Source: a virus. From it: a stretch of 31,741 nt of DNA. The stretch is taken from the IMG/VR virus record IMGVR_UViG_3300040815_001638, positions 1-31,741 of that record; one strand, 5' to 3'. The position numbers and the translations under genes were made by a program. Of this stretch, positions 1 to 7,546 are shown piece after piece. The stretch's first letter is position 1, and every line of letters starts with the position of its first letter. Below the pieces are notes generated by a model. The model searched no databases and had not been told where the DNA came from. It was given only the letters and a program-made list of their open reading frames with translations.

Positions 1-872
1 CCAAGGTCGAAACCGTCGAGATCGCGCTTCTCGGACTTGGAAAGGTTGTTTGCAGGAGAGTATTCCGCCTGGCTTTCAGCCATAACCCGGAGTGCTTCGG
101 ATTGAAAATCGGAAACAGAATCTCCACGCTCGATAGCCTTCTTGTGATCGACCACAATTCCGCGAGACTTCATGGTCTCGGACACGCTTTCGATAGCGGA
201 AATCCGAGAACGCTCTTCGCTTTGAATTTTGGCACGTTCGGCTTTTTCGTCGAACTTCGGGGCCTCGTTGATAACCTCCACGCTGCGGGTAGCAGTTTCG
301 GGAGCCGTCTTAGGTTTGGTGTCTTCTGACATCTTTTCTTTTTTTGAATTAGGTTTATCCGTGGGTTCTTCCATCGTTCTGCCAACCCCGACAGAATCGT
401 CGGCAGGGATGCTCACCAAGCTGAGTTCGTAAGGCTCCCAGTCCGTAGCTGTGACGGCCTCCCGACCACCTTCAAGCTTGCTGGAATCCTCGCCGTGAAT
501 CCGATACCCAACCGAAACCAATCGTCGAATACCATCTTTCACGTCTTGGAAAATCTCTTCGGCTCTTGCCGATTTTGAAAAGCGAACGATTGCGCGACCC
601 TTCTTGTCTGCGTCAATCCATGCTCTCTCCACAACTCCAATTTGGTCGTTGCGGTCATGCTCCATTAGGAATGCTCCACCGTTGTTGATACGGTCTAGTC
701 GGACGTTCTCGGCCTCGTGTGCCAGCGTCTCGGTTCCATACCATCGCTCGACCACCGATTCGGAAGAGAACGCAATTTCAACAGTGCGCTTTTCCTCGTC
801 GATGTTTCGGTTCGTGATCTCAACGGACCTGTGTGCCAGTTTATCAGCCGTTGTTTTCCTCTGGTTCATCAT
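1..872 (-). CDS. HK97-type prohead protease (S78), probably fused to major capsid protein; 3' end off window
   Basis: About 290 codons are present and no stop is reached at the window edge. Residues 1-165 look like a peptidase S78 prohead protease, which trims scaffold and capsid during head maturation. His72 lies in FLMEHDRNDQIGVV, Ser120 in RRLVSVGYRI, and the domain ends with ELSLVSIPADDSV. A Lys/Glu/Pro-rich linker (about 168-205) follows, then a charged helical stretch (EERSRISAIESV) of the kind that joins protease to capsid in fused protease-capsid proteins. The capsid domain would lie beyond the left edge; that part is inference. Two ATGs are in tandem at 872 and 869. The start overlaps the portal gene by 29 bases, so the two are probably translationally coupled. 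Confidence 0.85.
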   Translation of the reverse strand, partial: MMNQRKTTADKLAHRSVEITNRNIDEEKRTVEIAFSSESVVERWYGTETLAHEAENVRLDRINNGGAFLMEHDRNDQIGVVERAWIDADKKGRAIVRFSKSARAEEIFQDVKDGIRRLVSVGYRIHGEDSSKLEGGREAVTATDWEPYELSLVSIPADDSVGVGRTMEEPTDKPNSKKEKMSEDTKPKTAPETATRSVEVINEAPKFDEKAERAKIQSEERSRISAIESVSETMKSRGIVVDHKKAIERGDSVSDFQSEALRVMAESQAEYSPANNLSKSEKRDLDGFDL

Positions 873-2571
873 TTTTTGGGGCTTTGTCAATTTCTGCGGG
901 TTTCTTTGGTTTGGCAGAAGTAGCGAAAATTTTATCGATCTCCTCTTGAGTCAGCAAAGGGAAGGCTGCTGCTGCAATAGCCTTGGCCGATTCAAGAGGA
1001 ATGATTCCTTCTCCCACTTCACCAGCCAGTTTGATCAATGACGCAATTTGAGCCCCGTTCATCCCGGTGCTTTGGATTTCTCCTGCGGCTGCCGCTTCCT
1101 CGTTTGAGTCTTGAGTTTCTCCGCTATCTCCTTCAGTGAATGTTGATGCTGTCGCTGCATCTCCAGAACCTCCATCATCTGCGGTCAAACTAATTCCAAG
1201 TGATGCCGCCAAATCCTCATCCTCCTTGAATTTCGCCAAGACTTCATAAACGTCTCCCCCACCATCGGCGATGATGTCTCTCAATGGAGAAATGCGGTTG
1301 TTCATAGCGATGACTGCCGCTTCCATGTCCTTCTTAGGGTCTACCCATGCCCAACGGCGGCCCCTGAATTCTGGCACGTTGAATTTCCAGATTTTGTCGA
1401 ATGGCAAACCAAGCCGACCGCTTAAAAGTTCGATCTCCAGCCAAGCCGTAAACACGCGCTCTAAAACGTGTTCGATCATAAAGCGTTGGATTGCTTTCCA
1501 GACTTCGCGCTCTTCGATGAGTCCCGCCCTGATGCTGGAGTAGTTCACTCCCTCCAGATCATTCGACAAAGAATTATAACTAATCCCAAGAGAAGTAGCA
1601 ACTCCGCGCAAACAACTCTTAACGAAGTCTCCATAGCCGGAATTGGGGTGGTTAGAATCCCAAGATGTGAAGTCAACTCCAGCCGGAAGTTCCTCGATGG
1701 TTCCAGGCGCGGCATCAACGGGCAAGTTCCCGTCATCGTCAATCTCTCCAGTCCATCCCTCCGCAGTCTTTTTGGTGAAGAATCCCATCTTTGCCGCTCC
1801 AGTCCTTGCTGCGACAAGTTCGGCCTCGGCATAGCCATCAAGCATCTTGAGCCGTGCCATTGACGAAACCAGCCAAGGGATTCCCCTGGTCTGGTCTGGC
1901 CTCTCCGTTCTAAACGGGTGAATGATTTCCTCTGCTGGGACTCTCACCCGCCGTTTAAAGTCGGCGTTGAAAAGAGTGTCGCCGGGATGATTGCCGAGCA
2001 GATAATAGGCAACGGGTTTCCGGTATTGATCGAACTCGACGCCAAAACGAATTTCGTTCCCGTTGTCGGCTCTCCCATTGTAGCTATCGTCGATTAGATC
2101 AGCCTCTAAAACTTGTAGCTTAAGCCCTGAAGATTCCCGAATTAGGCGAATGACAACCTCTCCATCTCTCGCGATGGAGCGCAAAACAAGCCTTTGAACG
2201 TCACCCCAAGAATGACGGCCTGAGATTTCACACGATCCAACCTTTCCCCATTGTTTCCAAGCGGTTTCAATCTTGGTATTGGCGAGTTCGTCAAGCTTCC
2301 CGCTTGCTTCCTTTGACCGGACTTGCAAAGAGATTCCCTTTTCTCCAAGTGTGTTATTCTCAAGACTCCGAAGGAATCCTTTCACCCATTCGTTATTGCG
2401 CTCCAAGTCTCTTGACCTGTTGCGCATGGTGGAAAGCTTGCCCTCTAGCTCTCCATCAGGAGAGAGAGAAGCCGTGATCCAATCCATCGTCAAACGACTG
2501 GAAGAGGTGGCCGAAAAACTCCTCTTCTCTGCTCTTTTTGGAGAAAACCTTGTTTTGAAAAATTGAATCAT
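844..2571 (-). CDS. portal protein, lambda GpB family
   Basis: 575 aa. Forms the dodecameric ring at the capsid vertex through which DNA is packaged and ejected. The N-terminal region RNRSRDLERNNEWVKGFL, the stretch DGEVVIRLIRE, and the long helix after IIHPFRTERPDQTRGIPW (SSMARLKMLDGYAEAELVAA) are typical of lambda-type portals (Phage_portal_2). The C-terminal tail is acidic and low in complexity. The reading frame stays open upstream to a TTG at 2643, but ATG 2571 overlaps the stop of the gpW-like gene as ATGA and gives the usual family start (MIQFFKTRF). Order TerS-TerL-W-portal-protease matches lambda. Confidence 0.93.
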   Translation of the reverse strand: MIQFFKTRFSPKRAEKRSFSATSSSRLTMDWITASLSPDGELEGKLSTMRNRSRDLERNNEWVKGFLRSLENNTLGEKGISLQVRSKEASGKLDELANTKIETAWKQWGKVGSCEISGRHSWGDVQRLVLRSIARDGEVVIRLIRESSGLKLQVLEADLIDDSYNGRADNGNEIRFGVEFDQYRKPVAYYLLGNHPGDTLFNADFKRRVRVPAEEIIHPFRTERPDQTRGIPWLVSSMARLKMLDGYAEAELVAARTGAAKMGFFTKKTAEGWTGEIDDDGNLPVDAAPGTIEELPAGVDFTSWDSNHPNSGYGDFVKSCLRGVATSLGISYNSLSNDLEGVNYSSIRAGLIEEREVWKAIQRFMIEHVLERVFTAWLEIELLSGRLGLPFDKIWKFNVPEFRGRRWAWVDPKKDMEAAVIAMNNRISPLRDIIADGGGDVYEVLAKFKEDEDLAASLGISLTADDGGSGDAATASTFTEGDSGETQDSNEEAAAAGEIQSTGMNGAQIASLIKLAGEVGEGIIPLESAKAIAAAAFPLLTQEEIDKIFATSAKPKKPAEIDKAPKNDEPEENNG

Positions 2572-2810
2572 CGAAACTGAATTTTCAGCGTCTTCCGGTG
2601 GCTGTTTACAGCCGCTTGGAGCTGGGTAATCTGAGTCCTCCAATACTCGCGAGACTTCTCAAGCTCGTTAATGCTCGCGAGCGTGCGGGACTGGTCGCCA
2701 AAGCTGGTAGCCGATGCCGTTTTTTCGTAAAGAGTGGAAAGCGTGACGTCGATCTTGTCACGCATCGCGATTGCCGCGTCCAATTTCTCCTCGTTGGTGG
2801 TGTCAGCCAT
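2568..2810 (-). CDS. gpW-like head-tail joining protein
   Basis: 80 aa, small, highly charged and helical. The pattern EEKLDAAIAMRDKI ... SFGDQSRTLASINELEKS ... YWRTQITQLQA fits the GpW family, which stabilises packaged DNA and makes the surface for tail attachment. Its place between large terminase and portal is that of lambda W. The frame is open to a TTG at 2840 that overlaps the terminase stop, but ATG 2810 (MADTTNEE) is the likelier start and is preceded by GTTTGACA, the leader motif seen before several other late genes here. Its stop overlaps the portal start by 4 bases. Confidence 0.75.
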   Translation of the reverse strand: MADTTNEEKLDAAIAMRDKIDVTLSTLYEKTASATSFGDQSRTLASINELEKSREYWRTQITQLQAAVNSHRKTLKIQFR

Positions 2811-2833
2811 TAAATTTGACCAAGATGTCAAAC

Positions 2834-4654
2834 TTACCAATTGCTAACCCATCCTCCTCTTGCCCTCTTGGGCTTTTTCTTTGCCACTTTGGATTTTTTG
2901 TCCTCTTCAAACGATTTCTTGAGCTTTCCCCAGTCCACTCGTAGCAACTGGAGTGCTGCTGTCGCATAGACTCTCAAATCAAGTGCTTCGTTTCGAGCTT
3001 TTGACGGGTTTTCAAACCGCGCAAAGGGAACCCCGTTGCGATACCGGATTACTTTCGTTTCACTTGTCAATTGTCGAAACCAATCCTCCTGTCGATCGTT
3101 AGGAAAGTGCATAAACCCGCTGCCTTTTTCACCGAGTGAGAGTCTTGAGTAGATCAACTCCTTTGCCGTATCAGTTCCCACCGAAAACAGAAATGCTTTC
3201 TCAACGCCTTTCTTGGTAGGTCTGTTGATTAGTGGCACTCCTGGCCCCCCTACTCCTTTGCATGCGTAAACATGGCGTATTTGCCTAGGCTTGGTGTATT
3301 GGTAAACGGCCTTGGTCTTGTGTCCTGAGTCGATAAACGTGCATGAGACTTTAACCTCGTTCCCTGACGGGTGAAGATACGTCTCTTTCAAGACTTCATC
3401 CAGCGACTCTTGGGTTTCTGGCTGGTTAAAGTCTCCCATGATGACGTGGTAGTCAATACTCCAAGACTCTTCCCCTTCTCCCCAAGCAACAATCTCCACC
3501 TCGATTCTGTCTCCCTGAATATCGACGCCAGCCGTCAGGAGATAGGCTTCTTTCGGAAACTCTCCCCAGTCTTCTCGACGTTGAATCAATGGCTCCCATG
3601 CGACTCCTTCGCCCTCGTCTTCCCATGTTTCAGCTAGAAAGGTGTTAATCCAAGTTCTGAGCGTTTCCTTTCCTGCTTTCTTAGCCTTGATGTTTTCAGC
3701 CGCCATTTGATGCAGGCGGGACTTGAAACCTTTCTTGTGTCGGAAAAGCGATGCTATGCCTGGGAGGTGATAACCTCTCAAGCTTCGTTCGGGATAGGTA
3801 GGAATCCACTCTCCATTCCTCACCATCTCCACCCGATCTTGGTCCGTTAGCCTTGCCTCGCAGCCTTCGCAATTCAGGTAAGCATCGCTACCGTCTTCCT
3901 CATCCCAACGAACGTTTACCCATTTGAGCGTTTGCTTGTGACCGCAACGGGGGCAAGGGCAATGAAAACGCCTTTGGTCGCTTCCCTCAAATTCCGTTTC
4001 GATCCTGCTTCGGCCTTTGACGGTCGGAGTCGAAGTCATGACGATGACAGCGTTCCAAAACGTCTCCGTTCGTCGTATGGCAAGGCTTGAAGGATCTCCC
4101 TCACTTCCCGCCGTGACTGGGTAGCGGTCAACCTCATCTAGGAGAACAACCCGCCTCGGCCTCGATGCCAGCCCAGAGGGAGCATTAGCGCCGGCAATCG
4201 CCAGGTTCCCCCCGGGGAATGATTTGTGCAAAATCGTGTTTCCGCTCGTCCGGCTCTTAACGTCTGAGATTTTGTCTTTGATCCTCGGCGTGTCCCGACA
4301 CATGGGGGCAAGTCTCTCTTTCGACCATGCCTCCCCTAGCTCAATCGTCGGTTGAACCATGAGCATGGGCGAGGGTTCAATATCTACAAAATATCCGACA
4401 ACATTGTTAAGGACTTCGGTTTTCCCTAGTTGAGCCCCCACCATTAACACGGTTCCCGTAGCGTCAGGATCGTTTACCGAGTTCATCCATTCACGGGCGT
4501 ATGGCGTTATAGATGACGAGTATTTGCCATGCTGCCCCGAAGACTCAGGAGATAGAAAACGAAACTCGTCGGCCCATTCGCTGACCGTCATCCTTGGCGG
4601 AGGTTCGAAGATGTTTAACCAAGCTTCCGCGATCTCTTGGAGCTGGTCACTCAT
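2834..4654 (-). CDS. terminase large subunit, GpA family
   Basis: 606 aa, full length for the lambda GpA/Phage_GpA family. ATP-driven motor and nuclease that cuts concatemers and pumps DNA into the prohead. The Walker A-like motif is GAQLGKTE (about 73-80) and Walker B with coupling acid is VVLLDEVDRYP (about 169-179). TSTPTVKG follows, then a Cys-rich zinc-ribbon-like segment (CPCPRCGH near 232, CEGCEARL near 263). The C-terminal nuclease begins at TAGVDIQGDRIEVEI. Starts with ATG overlapping the small terminase by 8 bases. GpA-type terminases usually act on cos sites. Confidence 0.96.
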   Translation of the reverse strand: MSDQLQEIAEAWLNIFEPPPRMTVSEWADEFRFLSPESSGQHGKYSSSITPYAREWMNSVNDPDATGTVLMVGAQLGKTEVLNNVVGYFVDIEPSPMLMVQPTIELGEAWSKERLAPMCRDTPRIKDKISDVKSRTSGNTILHKSFPGGNLAIAGANAPSGLASRPRRVVLLDEVDRYPVTAGSEGDPSSLAIRRTETFWNAVIVMTSTPTVKGRSRIETEFEGSDQRRFHCPCPRCGHKQTLKWVNVRWDEEDGSDAYLNCEGCEARLTDQDRVEMVRNGEWIPTYPERSLRGYHLPGIASLFRHKKGFKSRLHQMAAENIKAKKAGKETLRTWINTFLAETWEDEGEGVAWEPLIQRREDWGEFPKEAYLLTAGVDIQGDRIEVEIVAWGEGEESWSIDYHVIMGDFNQPETQESLDEVLKETYLHPSGNEVKVSCTFIDSGHKTKAVYQYTKPRQIRHVYACKGVGGPGVPLINRPTKKGVEKAFLFSVGTDTAKELIYSRLSLGEKGSGFMHFPNDRQEDWFRQLTSETKVIRYRNGVPFARFENPSKARNEALDLRVYATAALQLLRVDWGKLKKSFEEDKKSKVAKKKPKRARGGWVSNW

Positions 4655-5126
4655 CGCTAAAATCCATTTCCTTTAGGCTAACCAAGTCTCTCAAACACTG
4701 GTCTTTCTCATCCTCGCTCAAAGGCATATTCAGGATACGAGTCTTGATTGCGCTCATCACCTTCTCTCCGGATCTCTTCACCTTCTCAATCTCGACCAGT
4801 TCACCACGGGATCGAGCGTTGAATATCTCCAGCTTGTCGGCTTCCTCTTTTGTCCGCCTCAACCGCTCCCTGTCGAAGTCTGTTTCATCCTCTCCCTTTG
4901 CCCCCCATTGGTTCTTTGGCTGGTTCCTCAGATAGTTGACGTAACGATTCACCGAGTCACAAAGAGGGAACTTCCCCCGCTCCAATTTCACCAAGACTCC
5001 TTCCTCCACAAGTTGCCCGATTCTTGTCTTCGTCAAGCTTAAGACACTAGCCAGAGATGATGTCGTTGCGATCGGCCCCGATCCTCTACCAATCCCGTAG
5101 TTGCTTGGGTTCGCTTCGTCTGCCAT
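4647..5126 (-). CDS. terminase small subunit, Nu1-like
   Basis: 159 aa. DNA-recognition partner of the large terminase. The N-terminal half looks like a winged helix-turn-helix (SLASVLSLTKTRIGQLVEEG then LVKLERGKFPLCDSVNRYV), as in Nu1-type excisionase-fold small subunits. It is followed by a long charged helix (DRERLRRTKEEADKLEIFNA) and RSRGELVEIEKV, typical of Nu1-like proteins. ATG 5126 is the first gene after the noncoding stretch holding the terminator and candidate packaging site, which is where lambda Nu1 sits relative to cos. Confidence 0.85.
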   Translation of the reverse strand: MADEANPSNYGIGRGSGPIATTSSLASVLSLTKTRIGQLVEEGVLVKLERGKFPLCDSVNRYVNYLRNQPKNQWGAKGEDETDFDRERLRRTKEEADKLEIFNARSRGELVEIEKVKRSGEKVMSAIKTRILNMPLSEDEKDQCLRDLVSLKEMDFSDE

Positions 5127-5219
5127 TGCCTAATCCATAAGCTTTACTAATCCCAAGACAAGGACCATTCATAAAAAGTTATAGCTAGCTTTTTGGCGTG
5201 AGGCAGATGACACCAGAAC

Positions 5220-5244
5220 GTTGCCTCCAGAAAGGACCCGTAAC
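5220..5244 (-). other. candidate cosN packaging/cleavage site
   Basis: On the minus strand, GTTACGGG (5244-5237) equals the bases across the lambda genome junction (GTTACG joined to GGGCGG). Here it starts a hyphenated dyad, GTT.....TCC-TTTCT-GGA...AAC. It lies about 110 bases before the small terminase start, in the same relative place and orientation as lambda cosN to Nu1. The surrounding 5127-5315 has no convincing gene. This is inference from position and eight matching bases. Confidence 0.35.
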
Positions 5245-5315
5245 CCCTTGATTTTCAACGATGAGCGCATTTCGCAACGTGTCACTCATTGCGTTTTGCA
5301 ATGCTTTGATGCAAA

Positions 5316-5348
5316 GAAAAAACCCGCGCTCGTGGTTAGAGGCGGGTC
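5316..5348 (-). terminator. rho-independent terminator after the early block
   Basis: On the minus strand, stem ACCCGC (5347-5342) pairs with GCGGGT (5327-5322) around a 14-nt loop, followed by a T-run (5321-5317). It lies about 35 bases after the stop of the 91-aa gene, and probably separates early transcripts from the terminase/head operon. Confidence 0.75.
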
Positions 5349-5381
5349 TTGGTATTAGGTTTGGTTATGCCTTGGGTGCGT

Positions 5382-5657
5382 TTACTCGATGAGGTCTTGG
5401 CTCTTGTTCAGAGCCTTCATCCTGTCTGTGGTCTGCTTGTCGATGGTAATGGCTAGGAGGTCAGCTTTCAACACGTTGCTGTTGGCTGCGTTAATCTTTC
5501 CTAGTGCGTTTGAATACTCGGATGCTTCATTCAAGCTAAGCTCTCCAGCCTTCAGCGCATCAAGGACAGCAAATCCCTCTTGCGAAGCTCTGATGGAGTT
5601 CTGTTTCACGATCTCGATTGATTCGTAATCTTCATTAGTTCTCATGTCTTGTTTCAT
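5382..5657 (-). CDS. small helical phage protein, unknown function
   Basis: 91 aa, no family recognised. It is acidic and all-helical in appearance (SLNEASEYSNALGKINAANS), with no Cys and no membrane segment. There are two possible ATGs, 5657 and 5645. The first has the A-rich leader ACAAAAACAAAACCA and overlaps the preceding Zn-protein stop, so I prefer it. It is the last gene of the early block, directly before a strong terminator. Confidence 0.7.
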   Translation of the reverse strand: MKQDMRTNEDYESIEIVKQNSIRASQEGFAVLDALKAGELSLNEASEYSNALGKINAANSNVLKADLLAITIDKQTTDRMKALNKSQDLIE

Positions 5658-6109
5658 TGGTTTTGTTTTTGTTGTTTGATGAATCGTTTGATTTGTCGGT
5701 TGGTGTGGACTGCTTTGATGAGTTCTTCTGGTGGATCTGTCCCTAGTCGTTTCTTTAGGTATTCTTTTGTCCCAGATTCTGAGTTGTCGTATTCTCTCCT
5801 TTTGGCCTTGCCTCTCTCTGAGATTTTGTATTTCCTATGGATGGCCTTACCTCTCTCTGAGTTGTCGTATTCTCTCCTTTTGGCCTTGCCTCTCTCTGAG
5901 ATTTTGTATTTCCTCTGGGTGGCCTTACCTCTCTCTGAGTTATAGTATTCTCTCCCGCTGGCATAATTGCAAATTGAGCAATGGCGGGACACTGTATACC
6001 TTTCCGCCACATGCCCGTGCTTACACGGCTTCCCAGTGAAGTATCTCTTCAGGCCCTTTTCCATAGCCTTCTTCCTTGTGATTATCTTTGTCTCTTCTTG
6101 TTCGTTCAT
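5654..6109 (-). CDS. Zn-binding phage protein with basic tandem repeats; HNH/endonuclease VII-related N-terminus possible
   Basis: 151 aa. The N-terminal part LKRYFTGKPCKHGHVAERYT followed by RHCSICNYASGREYY gives four Cys/His ligands and resembles the Zn-binding start of many phage proteins annotated as HNH or recombination endonuclease VII-like. I see no full catalytic core. Residues about 56-107 are four 13-residue repeats of the form Y-x-x-S-E-R-G-K-A-x-x-R-x, strongly basic and probably nucleic-acid binding, encoded by a 78-bp tandem DNA repeat. ATG 6109 has leader CCAAAACG and starts just after a poly-U hairpin with a pseudoknot-capable loop. Confidence 0.75.
   Translation of the reverse strand: MNEQEETKIITRKKAMEKGLKRYFTGKPCKHGHVAERYTVSRHCSICNYASGREYYNSERGKATQRKYKISERGKAKRREYDNSERGKAIHRKYKISERGKAKRREYDNSESGTKEYLKKRLGTDPPEELIKAVHTNRQIKRFIKQQKQNQ
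5781..5963 (-). repeat. 78-bp tandem repeat inside the Zn-protein gene
   Basis: Copies 5781-5858 and 5859-5936 differ at two bases, and a partial third copy runs to about 5963. Each copy encodes two 13-residue units (Y-K-I-S-E-R-G-K-A and Y-D-N-S-E-R-G-K-A types). The length is a multiple of three, so copy-number change by slippage would keep the frame. Confidence 0.9.
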
Positions 6110-6119
6110 CGTTTTGGTA

Positions 6120-6212
6120 AAAAAAAGCCCCGTCCGGGACTAGACTACCGAACGAGGCTTTTTTTGAGGGTTTGATCCCAGTCTTTAAAGAGCTTTGTGA
6201 CAATGTCTAGTC
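6120..6212 (-). ncRNA. terminator-like hairpin with loop pseudoknot; possible third copy of the phage RNA element
   Basis: On the minus strand a long stem (6165-6152 with 6133-6120) continues through TTCGG/CCGGA to a 10-nt loop (6147-6138) and ends in eight U. Eight loop bases, GTCTAGTC (6145-6138), are complementary to GACTAGAC upstream (6212-6205). This repeats the architecture of the elements at 13813 and 15451 and again lies immediately before a start codon. Sequence similarity to those is weak (CTTGA...CCTGA...GGCA upstream), so homology is uncertain. The hairpin alone may serve as a terminator; its A-run/T-run flanks make it potentially bidirectional. Confidence 0.5.
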
Positions 6213-6258
6213 GTCGAACTGCTGCCAAGCTGCCTACCGCATCAGGCCAGTCAAGAGC

Positions 6259-6293
6259 AAAAAGCCCGGCTGCTTAAAAAAACAACCGGGCTT
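6259..6293 (-). terminator. rho-independent terminator after the 141-aa gene
   Basis: On the minus strand AAGCCCGG (6293-6286) pairs perfectly with CCGGGCTT (6269-6262), followed by TTTT. A further 7-bp dyad (6293-6299 with 6238-6244) could enclose it and compete with its base. It lies about 100 bases after the stop at 6394. Confidence 0.7.
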
Positions 6294-6366
6294 GATGCGT
6301 GTATGAACAAACAAAACAAGAACGGGGGGAATATGGGCTTTGCTTGTGTCTTGGCAAGGGAAAATA

Positions 6367-6385
6367 ACAGGTCGATACAGAAGAC
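6367..6385 (-). repeat. 19-bp direct repeat, copy 1
   Basis: Minus-strand GTCTTCTGTATCGACCTGT, eight bases after the stop codon of the 141-aa gene. It matches 8596-8614 at 18 of 19 positions, and that copy also sits right after a stop codon. Role unknown. Confidence 0.6.
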
Positions 6386-6393
6386 GCTTCGCG

Positions 6394-6819
6394 CTACTGA
6401 TCTTGGGTGTTCATGCTAGAGACTGCGGCGACACCGGATTGCATCACCCCTCCCTGCATCACCCCGCTGACGGCGCTTCCGACACCGATCATTCCGAGCC
6501 ATTGTTCATAGGTCGCTGTTTGTAATCCGAAGGCGCTGGCGTTGTTGTCCGCCAGCCATCGCGCCAACTCTTCAGCCGTTTCCATCACTGGACTGATTGG
6601 GGTTCCTTCCGTGAAATCCTCATACATTTGCAGATGCGTCTTTTCCGCTTCCGACCACTCCGGCATGAGTTCCGCTTCCGCTGGCGGTTCGTCTTCGTCG
6701 TCCGGTTCGTAATATTCGAGGATGTCTCTACCGTGGAGGGGGATGAAATTATGATTCCCGTTTCTCCATTCTTTCGGATGTTCCCAGTTGGCAGGGACGC
6801 GCCTTACTTCTCTACCCAT
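6394..6819 (-). CDS. conserved phage protein of unknown function
   Basis: 141 aa. The start MGREVRRVPANWEHPK, the middle part LMPEWSEAEKTHLQMYEDF and the end ELARWLADNNASAFG with ATYEQWLGMI match a widespread phage protein family without known role. The last 35 residues are Gly/Val/Ala-rich and weakly hydrophobic (GVGSAVSGVMQGGVMQSGV). The frame stays open to a GTG at 6840, but ATG 6819 gives the usual family start. No Shine-Dalgarno is visible. The 135 bases before it have no convincing gene, only a 27-codon frame with an A-rich leader. Confidence 0.8.
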   Translation of the reverse strand: MGREVRRVPANWEHPKEWRNGNHNFIPLHGRDILEYYEPDDEDEPPAEAELMPEWSEAEKTHLQMYEDFTEGTPISPVMETAEELARWLADNNASAFGLQTATYEQWLGMIGVGSAVSGVMQGGVMQSGVAAVSSMNTQDQ

Positions 6820-6954
6820 GGCATGAACAAGCGGATGCACGACAACGCCCTCCCGCTGGGAGAGTTGGCGCGTATCCTTGGTTTCGGTGGTTCATTGTGT
6901 TTGCGGGAGTGATTCGTCGGGGGCGTGTGTGATCCTAAACGTTCGCTTGAAAAA

Positions 6955-7131
6955 TCATCCCTCGCGCATCCTCCGTATTTTCGCCGCCAAAAATGCGCCC
7001 CGGCTTTCCGTTCCGCGCATCCTGTCCAGCTTCTCCCACAGTTCGGGCGGCAGGGTGATTGATCCCGTTTGGACGTTTCGCCCCGGTTTCCTCCCTGCAC
7101 CCTGCCGTTTTCCTCCGTGCCCTTGCTTCAT
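6955..7131 (-). CDS. small basic ribbon-helix-helix-like DNA-binding protein
   Basis: 58 aa. It begins MKQGHGGKRQGAGRKPG, the AT-hook-like basic head seen in many small phage regulators. SITLPPELWEKLDRM then RGAFLAAKIRRM follows, a strand-helix-helix pattern like Arc/MetJ proteins. The ATG overlaps the stop of the upstream gene as ATGA. Two other genes here (9109-9264 and 10442-10780) share the GGKRKGAGRKP head. It probably binds DNA as a dimer; its target is unknown. Confidence 0.75.
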   Translation of the reverse strand: MKQGHGGKRQGAGRKPGRNVQTGSITLPPELWEKLDRMRGTESRGAFLAAKIRRMREG

Positions 7132-7505
7132 GACAACTCGCGAATGATTTCACCCAGAGAGTTAAGGGCTGTGCAAGGCTCGCACCCAGCATCTAGGAGA
7201 TCTTCGTAAAGCTCCCCGTCTATGGCGTTCAGGACTTCGTGTGCCCTGTTGAGGGTGTTTAACTGCCGTTTTGTCAGTTTCTTCTTCTTCGATTCAAACC
7301 TTGAACGCTCAACCCCCACTTTTTCCAACCATTCCGCCGCCTGTTCTTCCGTGTCGTGAAGTTCGCCTTCCATCCTACCTGAAACCCATGTGGCGATTCC
7401 GCCCCGTGTTTGGCTCCATGCGATTCTAATTTTCCCCTTGGCGAACAGGTCGCCCCATACAGCTTTCAGGGTGTTTTCTCCGTCGTTGTGATTAATGATC
7501 CTCAT
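7128..7505 (-). CDS. hypothetical phage protein
   Basis: 125 aa, no family recognised. Mixed alpha/beta N-terminal half (KGKIRIAWSQTRGGIATWVS), a charged linker (SRFESKKKKLTKRQLN), then a helical C-terminal part with two Cys (DLLDAGCEPCTALNSL). The stop is coupled to the small GGKR protein (ATGA). There is no Shine-Dalgarno before ATG 7505. Confidence 0.75.
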   Translation of the reverse strand: MRIINHNDGENTLKAVWGDLFAKGKIRIAWSQTRGGIATWVSGRMEGELHDTEEQAAEWLEKVGVERSRFESKKKKLTKRQLNTLNRAHEVLNAIDGELYEDLLDAGCEPCTALNSLGEIIRELS

Positions 7506-7546
7506 TGCGCTTTATGGATACCTGATAAACTTGATTGCGTCAACGT

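Noticed and set aside
5185-5289. 34-codon minus-strand gene (MSDTLRNALIVENQGV...)
   Set aside because: It has an A-rich leader, but lies across the candidate packaging site, after a terminator, and resembles nothing known. Kept out of the list as unproven.
5781-5945. CRISPR-like array
   Set aside because: The 78-bp units are contiguous with no unique spacers and stay in frame within a gene.
5649-6039. Plus-strand hydrophobic repeat proteins
   Set aside because: They are antisense readings of the SERGKA repeats; no leader or coupling supports them.
6812-6895. 27-codon minus-strand frame before the 141-aa gene
   Set aside because: Only the A-rich leader supports it; composition is unlike a protein (Cys/Arg-rich end) and there is no coupling.
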